A stretch of 41,861 nt of DNA from JBLRWS01 sp047921075 (GTDB lineage: Bacteria; Bacteroidota; Rhodothermia; Balneolales; Balneolaceae). Within the stretch, counting starts at the first letter, position 1. The number at the start of each line of letters is the position of its first letter. A program made the translations under genes and the position numbers. Under the pieces are notes generated by a model. It was not told where the DNA came from. It did not search any database and worked only from the letters and a program-made list of their open reading frames with translations. Positions 8,308 through 16,009 of this stretch are shown here, in pieces. The stretch spans positions 1 through 41,861 of the forward strand of contig JBLRWS010000019.1 of assembly GCA_047921075.1 (NCBI GenBank), in the 5' to 3' direction.

Positions 8308-9723
8308 TTATCTGTTACCTGGTCTGTAAAGTTGAGTAACCGGAATACCGGCTGCCTTGTAGAGTTCTGCTAATCTTTTATTCCGTTCAAAGATATTTTG
8401 TTTCAATTCCAGCTCCAATTCCAGTTCTTTTTGGATGGCATCCGTTAAATCATTCACATCTCCAAAACCAAAATCGTAGTTCAGCTGTTCGTGGCGCACC
8501 CATTCTTTCGTTACGTTCAGTGCGCGCTCGGTTTGTAATACTTTTGAGTCGGCAATGACCGCTTCCCGATAGGCATCGCTGAGTTCGATCAGTACACCGT
8601 CGCTGATCGCGTGCCTCAGATCTTCCGTTCGGCGATATTCAATTTGTACACGTTCTACACTTTGCCGCTGCGTGAAAAAGTTAAGGTTTTGCCGTATCGT
8701 TAATCCAACGGCCAGCGTAGAGAAGTTGGTACTGTTGATGATAAACGGATTGTCCTGTCGGGGCCGGTTCGGCGTGTGGGCAAAGCGTGCATTCAGGCCC
8801 AGAAAAAGGGAGGGAAGATATTGCGCTCTGGACGCTTGAACGGACTTCTGCATCGCCTGAATCCCCGACTCTACACCCCGCAGTTCCGGACGCCCGTTCA
8901 GCGCATAATTTTCGTAGATCTCAAACTCTTCGATCTGTATCGGTATCGGATCCAAAAACTGCTCGCGCGGCATAAAATATTCGCCCGGAGCTGCCTGCAA
9001 AGCGCGGCGCCAGATTCGCTCCACAAATTGGCGGCCCTGCTCCACCTCGGCCCGCTGTACCTGAAACTCCTCCTTAAAAATATCAAACTTGAACAGATCT
9101 GCTTCTTTTATATCGGGATCTCCCTCGTCGATCAACTCCTGAAGCCGCTCGCCCACCTGATCAATCTGTCGATTGGCATCGTCCAGCAGACGGGATACTT
9201 CCAGTGATAAAAGATAGCTGTAGTAAAGCTCAAACAGCTGCACCTCTGCACCGGCCTGTTTGGCTTCAAACTCAAATTGTGCGGCGCTTGCCCCTGCTTT
9301 GGCTGCATCTATGGCATTGCTGATGGCACCCCACGTATAAATGGGCTGGAGCATGGTTACTTCGGCCCGGGTAAAAATGGCCCAATCATCCCAGTCGTTT
9401 CTCAGATTGGGATCCAAATAAAACTGCCCCTGCGGCAGCGGGTTTCCGCTTGGCAACGTGCTGTCGCTTTTTACACCCGGCACTACCCCATGCTGTGAGC
9501 TCAAATCAAACCGTGGTAAAATGCGCTGGGCTCTGGCCTGATCGGTTCGATTGCGCGCAAGATCTACCGCTCCTTGTTCAAAAGCCATCTGACCGGAATT
9601 TTGAATGCCACGGTTTATGAACTCATCAAGGCTAATACGAAGTGTATCTTGCGCAGCGCTGTTTTCGGCAATCATGCCCAATGTGAAAAGTAAAAATACT
9701 GCTGAATAGAAGCGATTGTACAT
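8308..9723 (-). CDS. TolC-family outer membrane channel protein
   Basis: The 471-residue protein begins MYNRFYSAVFLLFTLGMIAE with a signal peptide cleaved near SAAQ. The frame extends 24 codons further upstream, but that would bury the signal peptide, so ATG at 9723 is chosen. The mature protein opens LRISLDEFINRGIQNSGQ, the usual TolC-family start. It has two repeats of long amphipathic helices (for example AKAGASAAQFEFEAKQAGAE and the final region LTDAIQKELELELELKQN) separated by short beta segments such as LPSLFLGLNARF. TolC proteins form trimeric outer membrane/periplasmic tunnels for type I secretion or efflux pumps. It is followed without a gap by mlaC; no pump or membrane-fusion gene is adjacent, so the substrate is unknown. 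Confidence 0.88.
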   Translation of the reverse strand: MYNRFYSAVFLLFTLGMIAENSAAQDTLRISLDEFINRGIQNSGQMAFEQGAVDLARNRTDQARAQRILPRFDLSSQHGVVPGVKSDSTLPSGNPLPQGQFYLDPNLRNDWDDWAIFTRAEVTMLQPIYTWGAISNAIDAAKAGASAAQFEFEAKQAGAEVQLFELYYSYLLSLEVSRLLDDANRQIDQVGERLQELIDEGDPDIKEADLFKFDIFKEEFQVQRAEVEQGRQFVERIWRRALQAAPGEYFMPREQFLDPIPIQIEEFEIYENYALNGRPELRGVESGIQAMQKSVQASRAQYLPSLFLGLNARFAHTPNRPRQDNPFIINSTNFSTLAVGLTIRQNLNFFTQRQSVERVQIEYRRTEDLRHAISDGVLIELSDAYREAVIADSKVLQTERALNVTKEWVRHEQLNYDFGFGDVNDLTDAIQKELELELELKQNIFERNKRLAELYKAAGIPVTQLYRPGNR

Positions 9724-9827
9724 GAATATCCAGATTGGATGGAATTTTGAAACTACTAACGTTACAGAATCCAATGTAGGATTCAAAAAACGCATTCGTG
9801 TATACTGATATTGAGTACATATGTGCC

Positions 9828-9860
9828 AAAAAAAAATCCACCTAAAAAGAGGTGGATTTT
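9828..9860 (-). terminator. Intrinsic terminator downstream of tRNA-Ser
   Basis: AAATCCACCT (9834-9843) pairs with AGGTGGATTT (9850-9859) across a six-base loop. On the minus strand it is followed by a run of nine T residues (9828-9836 read as complement). It lies just behind the tRNA 3' end and ends its transcript before the TolC-family gene. Confidence 0.85.
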
Positions 9861-9864
9861 AAAG

Positions 9865-9951
9865 CGGAGGGAGAGGGATTCGAACCCCCGGAGACCGTGA
9901 AGCCTCAACGGTTTTCAAGACCGCCGCATTCGACCACTCTGCCATCCCTCC
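9865..9951 (-). tRNA. tRNA-Ser (anticodon UGA)
   Basis: The minus strand reads GGAGGGA at the 5' end (9951-9945), pairing with TCCCTCC (9872-9866), plus discriminator G at 9865. The anticodon loop is CTTGAAA, closed by a GCGGT/ACCGT-type stem, so the anticodon is TGA, decoding UCN serine codons (UCA mainly). The T loop is TTCGAAT in a G-rich stem. A long variable arm between anticodon and T arms is the class II hallmark of serine tRNAs and explains the 87-base length. CCA is not encoded. The gene sits between atpG and its own terminator. Confidence 0.96.
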
Positions 9952-9969
9952 AATATGTTTGAGGCCTTG

Positions 9970-9999
9970 AAGATAGGGAATTTACCCCGCTAAACTCAA
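9970..9999 (-). promoter_or_regulatory. Possible sigma70-type promoter of tRNA-Ser
   Basis: On the minus strand TTGAGT (9999-9994) and TATCTT (9975-9970) are separated by 18 bases. The second box ends 18 bases before the tRNA 5' end, leaving a leader of roughly ten bases. Each box matches four of six consensus positions, so this is a weak call based mainly on position. Confidence 0.35.
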
Positions 10000-10015
10000 T
10001 ACCTGTGCTGTAATT

Positions 10016-10912
10016 CTATCGGTCTTGCAACGCCTGCGCGCCCGACACAATCTCGGAAATTTCTGTTGTAATAGCGCTCTGGCGTGCCTGATTGTATTTG
10101 AGCCTGAGCTCTTGCTCCAGCTCTTTGGCGTTTTCGGTGGCGTTGTCCATAGCAGCCATTCGGGCACCTTGTTCAGATGCATTTGACTCGAGCACGGCGC
10201 GCCATAGCTGCATTACCGCATACACCGGCAGCAGTTCATTCAAAATAACCGTTGGATCGGGCTCAAAGATGTAATCGGTTTCGCCGAGCTTGTCGCTGTT
10301 ATCTTCGTCCTGCTGCAGATCTGCAGTTTCAATCGGTAGTACCTGTTCAATGGTACGGTTTTGGGCAATCACCGATTTAAACTCGTTGAACGCGATCATC
10401 ACCCGGTCGTACTTCCCGTTTACAAACGCACCGATCGCAGACTGCATAATGCCTGCTGTTTTGGAGTAGTTAATATCATCGAAGAAACCGGGATACGATT
10501 CGGTAATCTGATACCCGCGCTTTTTGAAATAGGCTTCCGCTTTTCGGCCAATAGTTGCCAGTTCGAGCGTTCCGGCTTCGTGATACGTTTTGAGCTCGGT
10601 ATCAACATGCTGCTCTACCACTTTAAACAGGTTGTTGTTGAACCCACCGCACAATCCACGATCCGAGCCGACAACAATAAGAAGTACACGATCTGTTGAT
10701 TCCGGTTTACGTAGCAGTGGATTATCCACTTCCGCAGCGTTTACCAACCGACCAACTACCTCTTTCATTTTCGTGGCAAACGGGCGAGTTGCCGTCATTC
10801 GCTGCTGAGCTTTACGCAGCTTGGCAGCCGCCACCATTTTCATCGCTTTGGTGATTTGCTGCGTATTATTTACAGACGAAATCCGATTCCGTATGTCCCG
10901 AAGGTTTGCCAT
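10016..10912 (-). CDS. atpG: F-type ATP synthase gamma subunit
   Basis: The 298-residue product forms the central rotor shaft of F1 and couples c-ring rotation to catalysis. The N-terminal helix MANLRDIRNRISSVNNTQQI followed by TKAMKMVAAAKLRKAQ, and the C-terminal helix RQSAITTEISEIVSGAQAL, are the two family signatures and form the coiled-coil axle. Length is normal. The central globular domain (LLIVVGSDRGLCGGFNNNLF, about residues 77-96) is also intact. It begins two bases after the atpA stop and is the last gene of the operon: no atpD or atpC follows, but a tRNA does. Start is ATG at 10912. Confidence 0.98.
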   Translation of the reverse strand: MANLRDIRNRISSVNNTQQITKAMKMVAAAKLRKAQQRMTATRPFATKMKEVVGRLVNAAEVDNPLLRKPESTDRVLLIVVGSDRGLCGGFNNNLFKVVEQHVDTELKTYHEAGTLELATIGRKAEAYFKKRGYQITESYPGFFDDINYSKTAGIMQSAIGAFVNGKYDRVMIAFNEFKSVIAQNRTIEQVLPIETADLQQDEDNSDKLGETDYIFEPDPTVILNELLPVYAVMQLWRAVLESNASEQGARMAAMDNATENAKELEQELRLKYNQARQSAITTEISEIVSGAQALQDR

Positions 10913-10914
10913 GC

Positions 10915-12531
10915 TTACGCCTCAGCTGTTGCCAATAGTTGATCGATAATGCTATTTGCCGTTTTGACAAGCTCTTGGCCAAATGTTTCGCTAAGCGTAC
11001 CGGATGCAGCCAGTTCGTTCATTTCTGTACTGAATTTAGCGTACACCGTTTCCAGGTAGTGATCTTCAAATTCCCGGATGGCCTCTACGGGAAGCTTGTC
11101 CAGCAGTCCATCACTGTTCACTTTAAGCAGAGCAATTTGGCTCTGAACAGGCAACGGCTGGTATTCGCCCTGCTTCATCAATTCTACCGTTCGTTCACCC
11201 CGTTTCAGCTGGCGCTGTGTGGCCGCATCCAGATCGGAACCGAATTTTGCGAACGCTTCGAGTTCGCGGTACTGAGCCAGGTCGAGTTTAAGCGTACCCG
11301 ACAATTTCTTCATCGATTTTACCTGAGCCGAACCACCCACACGAGATACCGAAATACCCACATCAATGGCCGGACGGATACCGGAATTAAACAGGTCCGT
11401 ATCAAGAAAAATCTGTCCGTCGGTAATCGAAATCACGTTGGTGGGAATATAAGCCGAAACGTCGCCCGCCTGTGTTTCAATTACCGGCAGTGCGGTAAGA
11501 GACCCGCCTCCTTTCACTTTGGACTTTAACCCTTCCGGGATGTTGTTCATTTGCTGAGCAACGTTGTCGTTGTCAATAATCTTGGCGGCACGCTCCAGCA
11601 GGCGGCTATGCAGATAGAACACATCACCGGGGTATGCTTCACGTCCCGGTGGGCGTTTCAGCAGCAGGGAGAGCTCACGATAGGCAACCGCTTGTTTAGA
11701 AAGATCATCATAAATCACCAAAGCGTGGCGTCCGGTATCGCGAAAGTATTCACCGATTGCAGCGCCGGCAAACGGAGCCACATATCGCATGGGGGCAGAC
11801 GAACTGGCCGGAGCCGATACAATCACAGTGTAGTCCATCGCATCGTTTTCCTGCAGTGTCTTCACAATATTCGCAACGGTCGATCCTTTCTGGCCAACGG
11901 CCACGTAGATACAGAAAACAGGTTTATCGGTATCTTGCGTTTGCTTCTGGTTGATGATGGTATCCACAGCAATAGCCGTTTTCCCGGTCTGGCGGTCGCC
12001 GATAATCAGCTCGCGTTGTCCGCGCCCGATCGGAATCAATGAGTCAATCGCTTTAATACCGGTCTGCAGCGGCTCGTCTACCGGCTGACGGTAGATTACG
12101 CCGGGTGCTTTACGCTCCAGAGGCACGTTAATCGTTTCTCCGGAAATGGCTCCTTTTCCATCAAGAGGGCGGCCCAGCGGGTCAATCACACGTCCCATTA
12201 ACCCGTCTCCCACATTCAGAGATGCGATGTTATTGGTTCGCTTAACGGTGTGCCCCTCTTCAACGGCGTTGGCCGCGCCGAACAGTACAATACCTACGTT
12301 ATCTTCCTCGAGGTTCAATACCATTCCGCGAATGGGATCCCCATCGTTATTCAGTGAATCGGGAAGTTCTACCAGTTCACCGGCCTGTACTTTCGACAAT
12401 CCGTATACGCGGGCAATACCGTCTCCTACTTCAAGAACGGTGCCAACATCGTATACATCTGCTTCTCCGTCGAACCCGGATAACTGTTTGCGTAAAATTG
12501 CGGATACTTCGTCAGGTCTGACTTGACTCAT
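10915..12531 (-). CDS. atpA: F-type ATP synthase alpha subunit
   Basis: This 538-residue subunit forms the non-catalytic nucleotide sites of the alpha3beta3 head. The beta-barrel N-terminal domain (about 1-100) is followed by the nucleotide-binding domain with Walker A GDRQTGKT at residues 178-185. The Walker B region is ALVIYDDLSKQAVAYRELSL, and PAIDVGISVSRVGGSAQ holds the alpha-subunit Arg finger. The C-terminal helical domain is complete. The start at 12531 is preceded on the minus strand by AGGAAG, a good ribosome binding site. It sits 17 bases after atpH. It is somewhat longer than E. coli AtpA (513), mostly through loop and tail residues, as seen in related phyla. Confidence 0.99.
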   Translation of the reverse strand: MSQVRPDEVSAILRKQLSGFDGEADVYDVGTVLEVGDGIARVYGLSKVQAGELVELPDSLNNDGDPIRGMVLNLEEDNVGIVLFGAANAVEEGHTVKRTNNIASLNVGDGLMGRVIDPLGRPLDGKGAISGETINVPLERKAPGVIYRQPVDEPLQTGIKAIDSLIPIGRGQRELIIGDRQTGKTAIAVDTIINQKQTQDTDKPVFCIYVAVGQKGSTVANIVKTLQENDAMDYTVIVSAPASSSAPMRYVAPFAGAAIGEYFRDTGRHALVIYDDLSKQAVAYRELSLLLKRPPGREAYPGDVFYLHSRLLERAAKIIDNDNVAQQMNNIPEGLKSKVKGGGSLTALPVIETQAGDVSAYIPTNVISITDGQIFLDTDLFNSGIRPAIDVGISVSRVGGSAQVKSMKKLSGTLKLDLAQYRELEAFAKFGSDLDAATQRQLKRGERTVELMKQGEYQPLPVQSQIALLKVNSDGLLDKLPVEAIREFEDHYLETVYAKFSTEMNELAASGTLSETFGQELVKTANSIIDQLLATAEA

Positions 12532-12548
12532 TGTAATCTTCCTATAAT

Positions 12549-13094
12549 TTAAGCAGCATCTGCTGCAAACTGATTTCGTAGCTGATTTAGTTTGTATTTC
12601 ACTGTGCCATCCACGATCGTGTCGTCCACTTTAACCGCCAGCCCACCAATCAGCTCTTTTTGGGTGGTGATGTTTAATTGAACCTTCTTTCCGGTTACAG
12701 AGCTCAGCATGGCCCGTAACTCATCAACTTGGGCGCTCTGCAACTCATAGGCAGTGTAGACCTCGACATTGATGATACCGACATGCTGTTCGTAGAGTAC
12801 AACAAATGCCGAGCAGATTTCCTGTAGCAAAGAAATCCTGTTTTTCGTCATCAATAGGTCTAACAGGACGCCTGTTTCTTCGGAAATGCGATCTTCAAAG
12901 ATGGTATGTAAAGCCGCTTTCTTATCGCTGTTTTTTACGATCGGACTGCGCAAAAACGAACGCAACGATTTCGACTCAGCAGCGGTGTTCCGAATAAGCT
13001 CGATGTCTTCTTTGAGTAGATCAAGCTTGTTCAGCTCAATGGCCGATTCAAGAAATGCTTTAGCATAACGGCGGGCCGCCTTCGAATTCATCAT
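12549..13094 (-). CDS. atpH: F-type ATP synthase delta subunit
   Basis: The 181-residue product links the peripheral stalk to the top of F1. The N-terminal helical domain starts AARRYAKAFLESAIELNKLD, the standard delta/OSCP opening. The C-terminal domain holds LNITTQKELIGGLAVKVDDT near residues 138-157, the family signature (normally G-G-x-x-V-x-x-G), and VDGTVKYKLNQLRNQF at the end. Tandem ATG codons at 13094 and 13091 leave a one-codon ambiguity. It follows atpF after eight bases in the usual B-E-F-H-A-G order. Confidence 0.97.
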   Translation of the reverse strand: MMNSKAARRYAKAFLESAIELNKLDLLKEDIELIRNTAAESKSLRSFLRSPIVKNSDKKAALHTIFEDRISEETGVLLDLLMTKNRISLLQEICSAFVVLYEQHVGIINVEVYTAYELQSAQVDELRAMLSSVTGKKVQLNITTQKELIGGLAVKVDDTIVDGTVKYKLNQLRNQFAADAA

Positions 13095-13102
13095 ACAGTC
13101 CG

Positions 13103-13618
13103 TTAGTTTTTAGGAAACTCGTTGATGTACTTGGTAACAAGGGCTCTATTTTTGGTTTCATCAAGCTCTTGCTCAATGATGATCGAGGCAGATTTAACTG
13201 CCAGATCAGCCACTTCGTTACGAAGTTCCATCAGCGCACGCTTTTTCTCCTGTTCGATGGTGCGTTTGGCATCATCCAGAATTTTCGCGGCTTCTTGTTT
13301 CGCTTTTTCAATTTTTTCGGAGCGAAGTACCTCTGCATCTTCAAGCGCTTCCTTGCGGATTTTCTGCGCCTGAATTTCAGCCTGCTTCATCGCCTTCTCA
13401 TTATCCTGCGAGATGCGTTCGGCTTTGGCAAGGGCACGATCGGCCGATTCCAGCGACTCTTTAATGCGCTGTTCGCGATCGTCTAATGCCTTCATGATGG
13501 GAGGAACCAAAAACTTCTGAAAGACCCATACGAATAAAATCGTAGAGAACAAGACCCAGATTCCAAATCCGGTATCGAAGTTCAGAAGGGCTCCCCCGCT
13601 GTTCAGATAATAGAGCAT
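13103..13618 (-). CDS. atpF: F-type ATP synthase b subunit
   Basis: This 171-residue peripheral stalk subunit has one N-terminal membrane helix (FGIWVLFSTILFVWVFQKFL, about 18-37). Next comes the family hinge PPIMKALDDREQRIKESLES, and then a long charged coiled coil (A, E, K and R-rich, about 55-150) that dimerises and reaches the delta subunit. Length and layout are normal. It lies 12 bases after atpE. There is a single b gene in view, so the stalk is probably a b homodimer. Confidence 0.97.
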   Translation of the reverse strand: MLYYLNSGGALLNFDTGFGIWVLFSTILFVWVFQKFLVPPIMKALDDREQRIKESLESADRALAKAERISQDNEKAMKQAEIQAQKIRKEALEDAEVLRSEKIEKAKQEAAKILDDAKRTIEQEKKRALMELRNEVADLAVKSASIIIEQELDETKNRALVTKYINEFPKN

Positions 13619-13630
13619 TCTACAACCTGA

Positions 13631-13852
13631 TTATTGGCCAAGGCCGAGTGCGAGAATAAGGCAAACGATAGCGCCAATCAGGGCCACACCCTCAATAAAT
13701 ACTGCTGTAAGAAGCATGGCACCACGAATGTCTCCGGCTGCTTCTGGTTGACGTGCGATACTTTCTGTTGCACTTTTACCGATCATTCCGATTCCGATTC
13801 CGGCTCCGAGTGCAATAATTCCGGCTCCAAGGCCTGCTGCTAATAAACCCAT
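13631..13852 (-). CDS. atpE: F-type ATP synthase c subunit
   Basis: The 73-residue proteolipid is two membrane helices joined by the polar loop RQPEA (residues 34-38). The ion-carrying carboxylate is Glu54 in VFIEGVALIG. The Na+-binding companions are absent: no Gln in the first helix (GIGIGMIGKS) and no Ser/Thr after Glu54 (Gly55 instead). I therefore infer a proton-driven ring. The first helix is glycine-rich with a GxGxGxG pattern that allows tight packing, so ring size cannot be judged by eye. It sits between atpB and atpF. Confidence 0.98.
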   Translation of the reverse strand: MGLLAAGLGAGIIALGAGIGIGMIGKSATESIARQPEAAGDIRGAMLLTAVFIEGVALIGAIVCLILALGLGQ

Positions 13853-13883
13853 AAGTTTTACCTGTTGTGATTTGTATTGTTAT

Positions 13884-14945
13884 TTAAAGTTGAACGTCTT
13901 GCGCATGAGCGACCGACGATTCGTCATGTTCGTGATGGTGCTCTTCGGCAGCCATTCCAATAAATACAGCTGAAAGAAGAGTAAATACATAAGCCTGAAT
14001 TAACGCCACGAGCGCTTTCAGAAAGTAGAGAGCCGCGGTAAGCAGCACCCAGAAAATGCCGGATCCGTACCCTGCTGCCGCACCGAAGAGATCCGCAAAA
14101 ACAAATACCAAGCCAAGGATGCTCACAATCATAATTTTGCCGGCAAGCATATTAGCAAAAAGACGTATGGCCAGGGCAAATGGCTTGGTAAACAGCCCGA
14201 GAAACTCTACCGGTGTAAGAATAATCCGCGACCATGCCGGCACACCGGGAAATACAAACACGTGCGCCCAATAATCTTTGGTTCCGCTAAACTGCGTGAT
14301 CGCAAATGTGATGAGCGCAAGCGTGGCTGTTACCGTAATATTGGCCGTTGCTGCAGCACCCCATGGCAGTAACCCAAACAGATTTAAAAACGTGATGGCC
14401 AGAAAAATGGTAAACAGATAGGCAACGTATTTACGGTACTTATCTTCCGGGATAAACTCTTTGGCAATGTCATCGCGTACAAATACAAACACCGTTTCGA
14501 AAATATTCTGCAATGCCCCCTGCGGTTCTACATTGTCGCCAATACCGCGCTTGTAGCGGCCGGCTGCCCACATCGTAATCAGAAACGAGAGAAAAAATGC
14601 GATCCAGACATACACCAGGTGAGATGTGATGGAAAAATCGATACCGATGGCAGCACCGTCGGCACGCAGAAGCCCTTCGTCGGTTTGTGTGAACTCACCG
14701 GAGGCGATGGCGGCTTTTGTATTCGGAAATGCGTAAAACTCACCATCTACAAAAAAGAATCTGGGCAGATAGAGTTTGTACCCGCCCGCAAGCTCGAAGT
14801 AATCTTTGTCAGAAACTTTACCGAGCACATCGATAACGCTACCATCCTCTCCATTCGGGGCTGAATCTTGAGAGGAGAACGATGTCTGAGGGAATAGAAA
14901 GAAGAAAAGAAATAGTACAGCAGCACGTCGCAGGTAGTTGCTCAT
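13884..14945 (-). CDS. atpB: F-type ATP synthase a subunit with long N-terminal extension
   Basis: This 353-residue protein forms the proton half-channels against the c-ring. The essential arginine is Arg261 in PFALAIRLFANMLAGKIM. Other core helices include IFLAITFLNLFGLLPWGAAA and LVALIQAYVFTLLSAVFI. It is about 80 residues longer than E. coli AtpB. The N-terminus resembles a signal peptide (RRAAVLFLFFFLFPQTSFSS) and is followed by about 80 residues predicted outside the membrane (YKLYLPRFFFVDGEFYAF and on), a known feature of Bacteroidota-type subunits. The C-terminal tail has a His-rich patch (EEHHHEHDE, residues 334-342). It is followed by atpE after 31 bases. Confidence 0.97.
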   Translation of the reverse strand: MSNYLRRAAVLFLFFFLFPQTSFSSQDSAPNGEDGSVIDVLGKVSDKDYFELAGGYKLYLPRFFFVDGEFYAFPNTKAAIASGEFTQTDEGLLRADGAAIGIDFSITSHLVYVWIAFFLSFLITMWAAGRYKRGIGDNVEPQGALQNIFETVFVFVRDDIAKEFIPEDKYRKYVAYLFTIFLAITFLNLFGLLPWGAAATANITVTATLALITFAITQFSGTKDYWAHVFVFPGVPAWSRIILTPVEFLGLFTKPFALAIRLFANMLAGKIMIVSILGLVFVFADLFGAAAGYGSGIFWVLLTAALYFLKALVALIQAYVFTLLSAVFIGMAAEEHHHEHDESSVAHAQDVQL

Positions 14946-14974
14946 CGGTAAAGACTGTATGCCCCGTTTACTTT

Positions 14975-15340
14975 TTAGTGATGGTTTTTTGACAGAAATA
15001 GAACTTCGTTTACAGAATGGAAAAGATAAGAAATTAAAAAGCTAACAGTAAAGCTGATTTCGTCAATTTCTGATAATAGAAGAACCGCCGCAAAGAGCGC
15101 AAGAACCACAAAAAATCGTAAAAAGAGCCCTGCGTAAAAAAGTAGTTTAAACCGTTCGCCCTGCTGTTGCTGTGCGAATCGTGTGATGATCAGGTGCAGA
15201 ACAGTGGCAAGCAGACCTATGCTGTAGCCAATGTAAATACCCAATCTGAAATCGGTATCTACCAACAGGCCAATCCCCAGCACGGTTGCGCCGAAAAGCA
15301 ACATGGCCATCTTCATACCGGCAGACAGAGGCGAACTCAT
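14975..15340 (-). CDS. AtpI-like membrane protein of the ATP synthase operon
   Basis: The 121-residue product has four hydrophobic segments: MAMLLFGATVLGIGLLV, IYIGYSIGLLATVLHLII, LLFYAGLFLRFFVVLALFAA and SFTVSFLISYLF. This size and topology, and its place between atpZ and atpB, fit the ATP synthase I-chain group, thought to help assemble the c-ring. Sequence resemblance alone would be too weak to name it. Its ATG overlaps the stop codon of the upstream small gene by four bases (ATGA), so it is translationally coupled. It lies 29 bases before atpB. Confidence 0.75.
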   Translation of the reverse strand: MSSPLSAGMKMAMLLFGATVLGIGLLVDTDFRLGIYIGYSIGLLATVLHLIITRFAQQQQGERFKLLFYAGLFLRFFVVLALFAAVLLLSEIDEISFTVSFLISYLFHSVNEVLFLSKNHH

Positions 15341-15564
15341 TTCGAATCGGGATTATGTCCGGAATCTTTTGCCAGCCGTGCGAGTACCAGAGCCGTAAGT
15401 ATCAGCCCTAAAACCAGGCCAGCCACAAACAGCCAGGGCGAGGTCTCGAATCGCTGATCGAGCCAGTATCCTCCTAACACCGGTACACACAAAGCCGTGG
15501 CAATCTCCATGCCGGCCGACAGGAAATGTTTGATCGTGTCGAGTTCTCCTGGCTTAAAGATCAA
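15337..15564 (-). CDS. AtpZ/AtpI-like small membrane protein
   Basis: This 75-residue protein has two membrane helices (MEIATALCVPVLGGYWLDQR and WLFVAGLVLGLILTALVLAR) joined by a short polar turn. The GGYWLDQRFETSPW stretch is the hallmark of the AtpZ family encoded at the head of many atp operons; AtpZ with AtpI has been linked to Mg2+/Ca2+ transport and ATP synthase assembly. It starts seven bases after the bactofilin gene and overlaps the next gene by four bases. This ties bactofilin into the atp transcription unit. Confidence 0.85.
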   Translation of the reverse strand: MIFKPGELDTIKHFLSAGMEIATALCVPVLGGYWLDQRFETSPWLFVAGLVLGLILTALVLARLAKDSGHNPDSK

Positions 15565-15570
15565 CGCAGG

Positions 15571-15999
15571 TCAGGCTTTCTCATTTTCGAGCTCTTTTTC
15601 TCTTACCGGAGCTTCCTTTTCAGCTTTGGCAACTTCTTTGCCCATATGGCAAGAACCGTTAATTTGCCCGCCTTCTTCCACGATCAGCGTTTTGGTGTAG
15701 ATATCACCTTCTACCAATGCCGATTGCCGGATAATCAATTTGTTGGAAACAACAATTTTGCCCGAAATGGTACCGGCAACATCGGCATCGGCGGCGGCTA
15801 CATCACCCTCTACCTTACCCGACGAGGTAACAATAGCCTTCCCCTTCGATAAGATTTCACCATCAACGAGCCCGGCTATTCGGATATCTGTTTCGGAATT
15901 TATTTTTCCGGTTAGTGTAGACCCCTCACTGATCATATTCAGCGAAGGTGATTGCGTTTGTGTTCCGTTCATATTTTTTTTGTCTTCTTTTCCAAACAT
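15571..15999 (-). CDS. Bactofilin (polymer-forming cytoskeletal protein)
   Basis: The 142-residue product has the bactofilin core at about residues 20-115. It is a ladder of short beta turns with repeating G-x-(I/V)-x-G spacing, such as TLTGKINSETDIRIAGLVDG, KVEGDVAAADADVAGTISGK and ALVEGDIYTKTLIVEEGGQI. It forms a right-handed beta-helix that polymerises without nucleotide. The N-terminal tail (MFGKEDKKNMNGTQTQ) and the charged, Glu/Lys-rich C-terminal tail are the usual flexible ends. Bactofilins localise envelope enzymes and shape cells. It is paired with an M23 endopeptidase ten bases upstream, a recurring arrangement. Confidence 0.92.
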   Translation of the reverse strand: MFGKEDKKNMNGTQTQSPSLNMISEGSTLTGKINSETDIRIAGLVDGEILSKGKAIVTSSGKVEGDVAAADADVAGTISGKIVVSNKLIIRQSALVEGDIYTKTLIVEEGGQINGSCHMGKEVAKAEKEAPVREKELENEKA

Positions 16000-16009
16000 G
16001 CGTCTGTTG

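Noticed and set aside
10939..11529. 196-codon plus-strand open frame opposite atpA
   Set aside because: It is the mirror of a highly conserved coding gene, has no family resemblance, and its composition is explained by atpA codons.
13631..13852. Na+-type c subunit
   Set aside because: The Gln in helix one and Ser/Thr after the key Glu are missing, so proton use is more likely.
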